From JADIYM01 sp964641945 (GTDB taxonomy: Bacteria > Acidobacteriota > Blastocatellia > UBA7656 > JADIYM01), in assembly GCA_964641945.1 (NCBI GenBank), contig CAZXLQ010000091.1, positions 1 through 16,787 of the forward strand: a stretch of 16,787 bases of DNA, in the 5' to 3' direction. Shown piece by piece: positions 14,998-16,787 of the stretch (its first letter is position 1; every line of letters starts with the position of its first letter). Under the pieces are notes generated by a model that was not told the DNA's origin, did not search any database, and was given only the letters and a program-made list of their open reading frames with translations. Position numbers and translations under genes: made by a program.

Positions 14998-16608
14998 ATG
15001 ACTGACGACGTAACGTTGGACGGCCCGGACGGTCTGGATGCGGGACTTCGCGCACGGAGCAACTTCCTCGACTTTCTCAATGACGTGCGACCATCGATGT
15101 TCGTCGAAGAGTCGTTGACGTGGCTCTTGAGGACTCAGCCGCCCTTCCACGTGCAGGCTTCCGATGTTGCCGAGCTCATTGCGGCATGGGGTGAGGAGCG
15201 CTCCAGGCTCTCGCATCAGCCACGCAGCGTCTACTTTCTGAACGCGCTGCAGCGCATCGTCGATGCGCATCGCACGAACGCCATCCACGACTTCGATCCT
15301 GATGCGTTCCTCGCTGCAGTCGGTCCGAGCCTGGCAACGCTATGTCCCTCGTCGGAGGTTGGAGGACTGCACGCGGGGATCCGTGACCTTCGGGCGGCGA
15401 TGTCGCGGCCGACGGCTGTCGCGCCCGACGAGTCCGCCGGAGGAGACTCGATCGTGATCCAGGGGGCACGTTATCCCCTCAAGGTCGGCCAGGAAATGGC
15501 GATCGCGAGGCTCGAGCACGAGGCATACATGACGGACGACGTCTTCGAGGATGTCTTTCGCGATGTGCAGTCGGCGCTCTCGACCCGGGTCGGAATCCCG
15601 GTCCACACGGCGCTTCAGAGGATTGCGCGTGCGGCGGCAAGCATCTTCAACACCGGTCGCGTTCCGCAGGCGCTGCGGTTGTTCGGATTTGTTGACGAGT
15701 CTCTCGGCCGACTGAAGATCTCGCCGGAAGGACGGCTCGAGGTGCAGGCCGCGGTGCGAGAATCGGACATCAACGAAGGACTGCTCGCGAAGGTCCTGCA
15801 GGACTCGGAGCGGCGTGATGCCTCGGCGCCGATGGTCCGGACGCTGGGGTACCTGAATCCGTTCGATGCGTTGCTCGTGTTGGCCGAAGAGAAGCGTCGC
15901 GACCGCCGCCGACTCTACCTCAATGCCTTCGAGGTGTACGGTGCGGACGCCATGCCGCTGCTCGTCGACCGGCTCGCGCCATCTGTCGTCAGTGCGCAGC
16001 CGTGGTACCTGACTCGCAACCTGCTCTACCTTCTGTCAAGGATCGACGCCCCGGACGAAGGGACGCGGCGTCGTGCAATCGAGGCGGTCGGTCGCTTCGT
16101 TACTAGCGATCAGCCTCAGCTGAGGACCGCGGCGCTCGCCGCCCTCAAGCACCAGGGGGGACGCGAGGTCGTGCCATACGTGGTTCGCGCCCTCGATCCG
16201 TCGGCTTATCCCGCGGGATCCATCGACGACACGGAAGCGCTCAAGCGCCATCTGTTTCAGGCCATGGACCTGCTCATCGAGAGCGGCAACGAGACGGCCA
16301 TCTCGATCGTGGCGGAACTCGCGACCGGCCTGCGAGGCGCCGAGTTCGACCTCGGTGCCGCGCTCCGTGATGAAGCATGCGTTGCGCTGTCGCGACGCAA
16401 GGCACCGCTTCCGCGCCGCGCCGCGCTGGTCATCGCGAATCATCTGTCGTCACAGGTCGGGAAGCGGTTCAAGTTCGTGACGGGCAACTTCTCGCTCGGC
16501 ATTGACGCCCATGCGTGCAAACAGCTCAGCGCGCTCATTGCCGACTCGCCTGAGCCCGAGGCTCGGGACGTGCTGGCGCATCCGCTGATGCTCAGGTTCC
16601 TGGAGTAA
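14998..16608 (+). CDS. HEAT-repeat protein of unknown function, divergent from opp
   Basis: The 536-aa protein has no signal peptide or membrane segment and is almost wholly helical. Residues about 20-135 form an acidic helical N-terminus I do not recognise (FLDFLNDVRPSMFVEESLTW). A linker rich in Pro, Ser and Gly follows (about 136-152), then a mixed region (about 153-280). About 335-400 are HEAT-like helix pairs (YLTRNLLYLLSRI, RRRAIEAVGRFV, LRTAALAALKHQG, VVPYVVRALD), with more helices to the end (MLRFLE). HEAT arrays bind other proteins, so a scaffold or regulator is a reasonable inference but no more. ATG 14998 is chosen because a GAG ribosome site lies 7-8 nt upstream and the candidate promoter lies beyond ATG 14929, which would add 23 residues. 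It is divergent from oppA and ends at a nested dyad. Confidence 0.82.
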   Translation: MTDDVTLDGPDGLDAGLRARSNFLDFLNDVRPSMFVEESLTWLLRTQPPFHVQASDVAELIAAWGEERSRLSHQPRSVYFLNALQRIVDAHRTNAIHDFDPDAFLAAVGPSLATLCPSSEVGGLHAGIRDLRAAMSRPTAVAPDESAGGDSIVIQGARYPLKVGQEMAIARLEHEAYMTDDVFEDVFRDVQSALSTRVGIPVHTALQRIARAAASIFNTGRVPQALRLFGFVDESLGRLKISPEGRLEVQAAVRESDINEGLLAKVLQDSERRDASAPMVRTLGYLNPFDALLVLAEEKRRDRRRLYLNAFEVYGADAMPLLVDRLAPSVVSAQPWYLTRNLLYLLSRIDAPDEGTRRRAIEAVGRFVTSDQPQLRTAALAALKHQGGREVVPYVVRALDPSAYPAGSIDDTEALKRHLFQAMDLLIESGNETAISIVAELATGLRGAEFDLGAALRDEACVALSRRKAPLPRRAALVIANHLSSQVGKRFKFVTGNFSLGIDAHACKQLSALIADSPEPEARDVLAHPLMLRFLE

Positions 16609-16609
16609 G

Positions 16610-16654
16610 CCGGGCGAGCCACCCGCGTGACTCGGTGGTCACTGTGCCGCCCGG
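16610..16654 (+). terminator. Nested dyad after the HEAT-repeat gene, possible terminator
   Basis: CCGGGCG (16610-16616) pairs with CGCCCGG (16648-16654). Inside it GTGAC (16627-16631) pairs with GTCAC (16638-16642) around a 6-nt loop. The structure begins 2 nt after the TAA stop. There is no U-run downstream, so it may act with Rho or serve only as an mRNA 3' end. Confidence 0.4.
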
Positions 16655-16656
16655 AG

Positions 16657-16748
16657 CGGCGGCTTCCCCGTCCGCGGACCGGCGGCTTCCCCGACCGCGG
16701 ACCGGTCTATTCCGCGACCGCCGACCGCCCTCTTCCGCGACCGCGGAG
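16657..16748. repeat. 23-bp tandem repeat, four copies, GC-rich
   Basis: Four consecutive 23-nt units start at 16657, 16680, 16703 and 16726. Units 1 and 2 differ at one base. Units 3 and 4 keep the CTTCC/ATTCC...GACCG core and the terminal GAC or GAG but vary more at their left ends. Unit 1 ends in the perfect palindrome GTCCGCGGAC, with close versions in the others. Diverged half-units flank the array on both sides (16634-16656 and from 16749). I see no gene in 16609-16787. The array could be a protein-binding site cluster, a variable tandem repeat or an edge of a larger array cut by the window. Confidence 0.7.
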
Positions 16749-16787
16749 CGGTCGATGAAATAGCCGTGGGTCGCGCGCGGGCGAGTG

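Noticed and set aside
16440..16622. A 60-aa minus-strand open frame at the right end
   Set aside because: It is entirely antisense to the well-formed HEAT protein C-terminus, has no motif and no ribosome site.
16657..16748. A CRISPR array
   Set aside because: The units are contiguous with no unique spacers, the unit is only 23 nt and GC-rich, and no cas gene is in the window.

Overview
This is a high-GC bacterial window. Its GC-rich codons leave many long antisense shadow frames. It carries a complete Opp-type peptide importer operon, a large hybrid histidine kinase, a secreted subtilase, a Hanks-type Ser/Thr kinase, a HEAT-repeat protein and an SBBP-repeat tail. Lipoprotein and Sec-type signals plus these multidomain families fit a free-living Gram-negative-like lineage such as Myxococcota, Acidobacteriota, Binatota or a related uncultured phylum. 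No rRNA, tRNA or marker gene fixes the taxon. I saw no CRISPR array, transposase or integrase.

Layout. Positions 1-136 (+) are the 3' end of an SBBP-repeat surface protein, closed by a perfect 11-bp hairpin (141-169). Positions 177-981 (-) are a decayed hybrid-kinase remnant: ATPase domain plus truncated receiver, three frame changes, no HisKA domain. Positions 1022-1558 (-) encode a zinc-ribbon, coiled-coil, two-TM protein. Positions 1653-4412 (-) encode a full 919-aa hybrid kinase with a jelly-roll sensor and seven-TM module. A spacer (4413-4652) separates it from a divergent subtilase (4653-7451, +), followed by a 113-aa unknown protein (7491-7832, +). That unknown gene ends tail-to-tail, with overlapping stop codons, against a Ser/Thr kinase (7829-8734, -).

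The Ser/Thr kinase is the last gene of a compact minus-strand operon: oppA (12970-14793), hairpin, oppB, oppC, oppD, oppF, kinase. The genes are joined by ATGA overlaps or by gaps of 3 to 48 nt. OppA should be a lipoprotein capturing peptides, OppB and OppC the membrane channel, and OppD and OppF the ATPase pair. The soluble kinase is positioned to be co-expressed with the importer.

Divergent from oppA, across a spacer with two face-to-face promoter-like sites, is a 536-aa HEAT-repeat protein (14998-16608, +). It is followed by a nested dyad and a GC-rich 23-bp tandem repeat (16657-16748). I see no proven new system. The points most worth a second look are the Opp-kinase linkage, an identical four-cysteine pattern in both transporter ATPases, the HEAT protein divergent from opp, and the decayed kinase beside an intact one.
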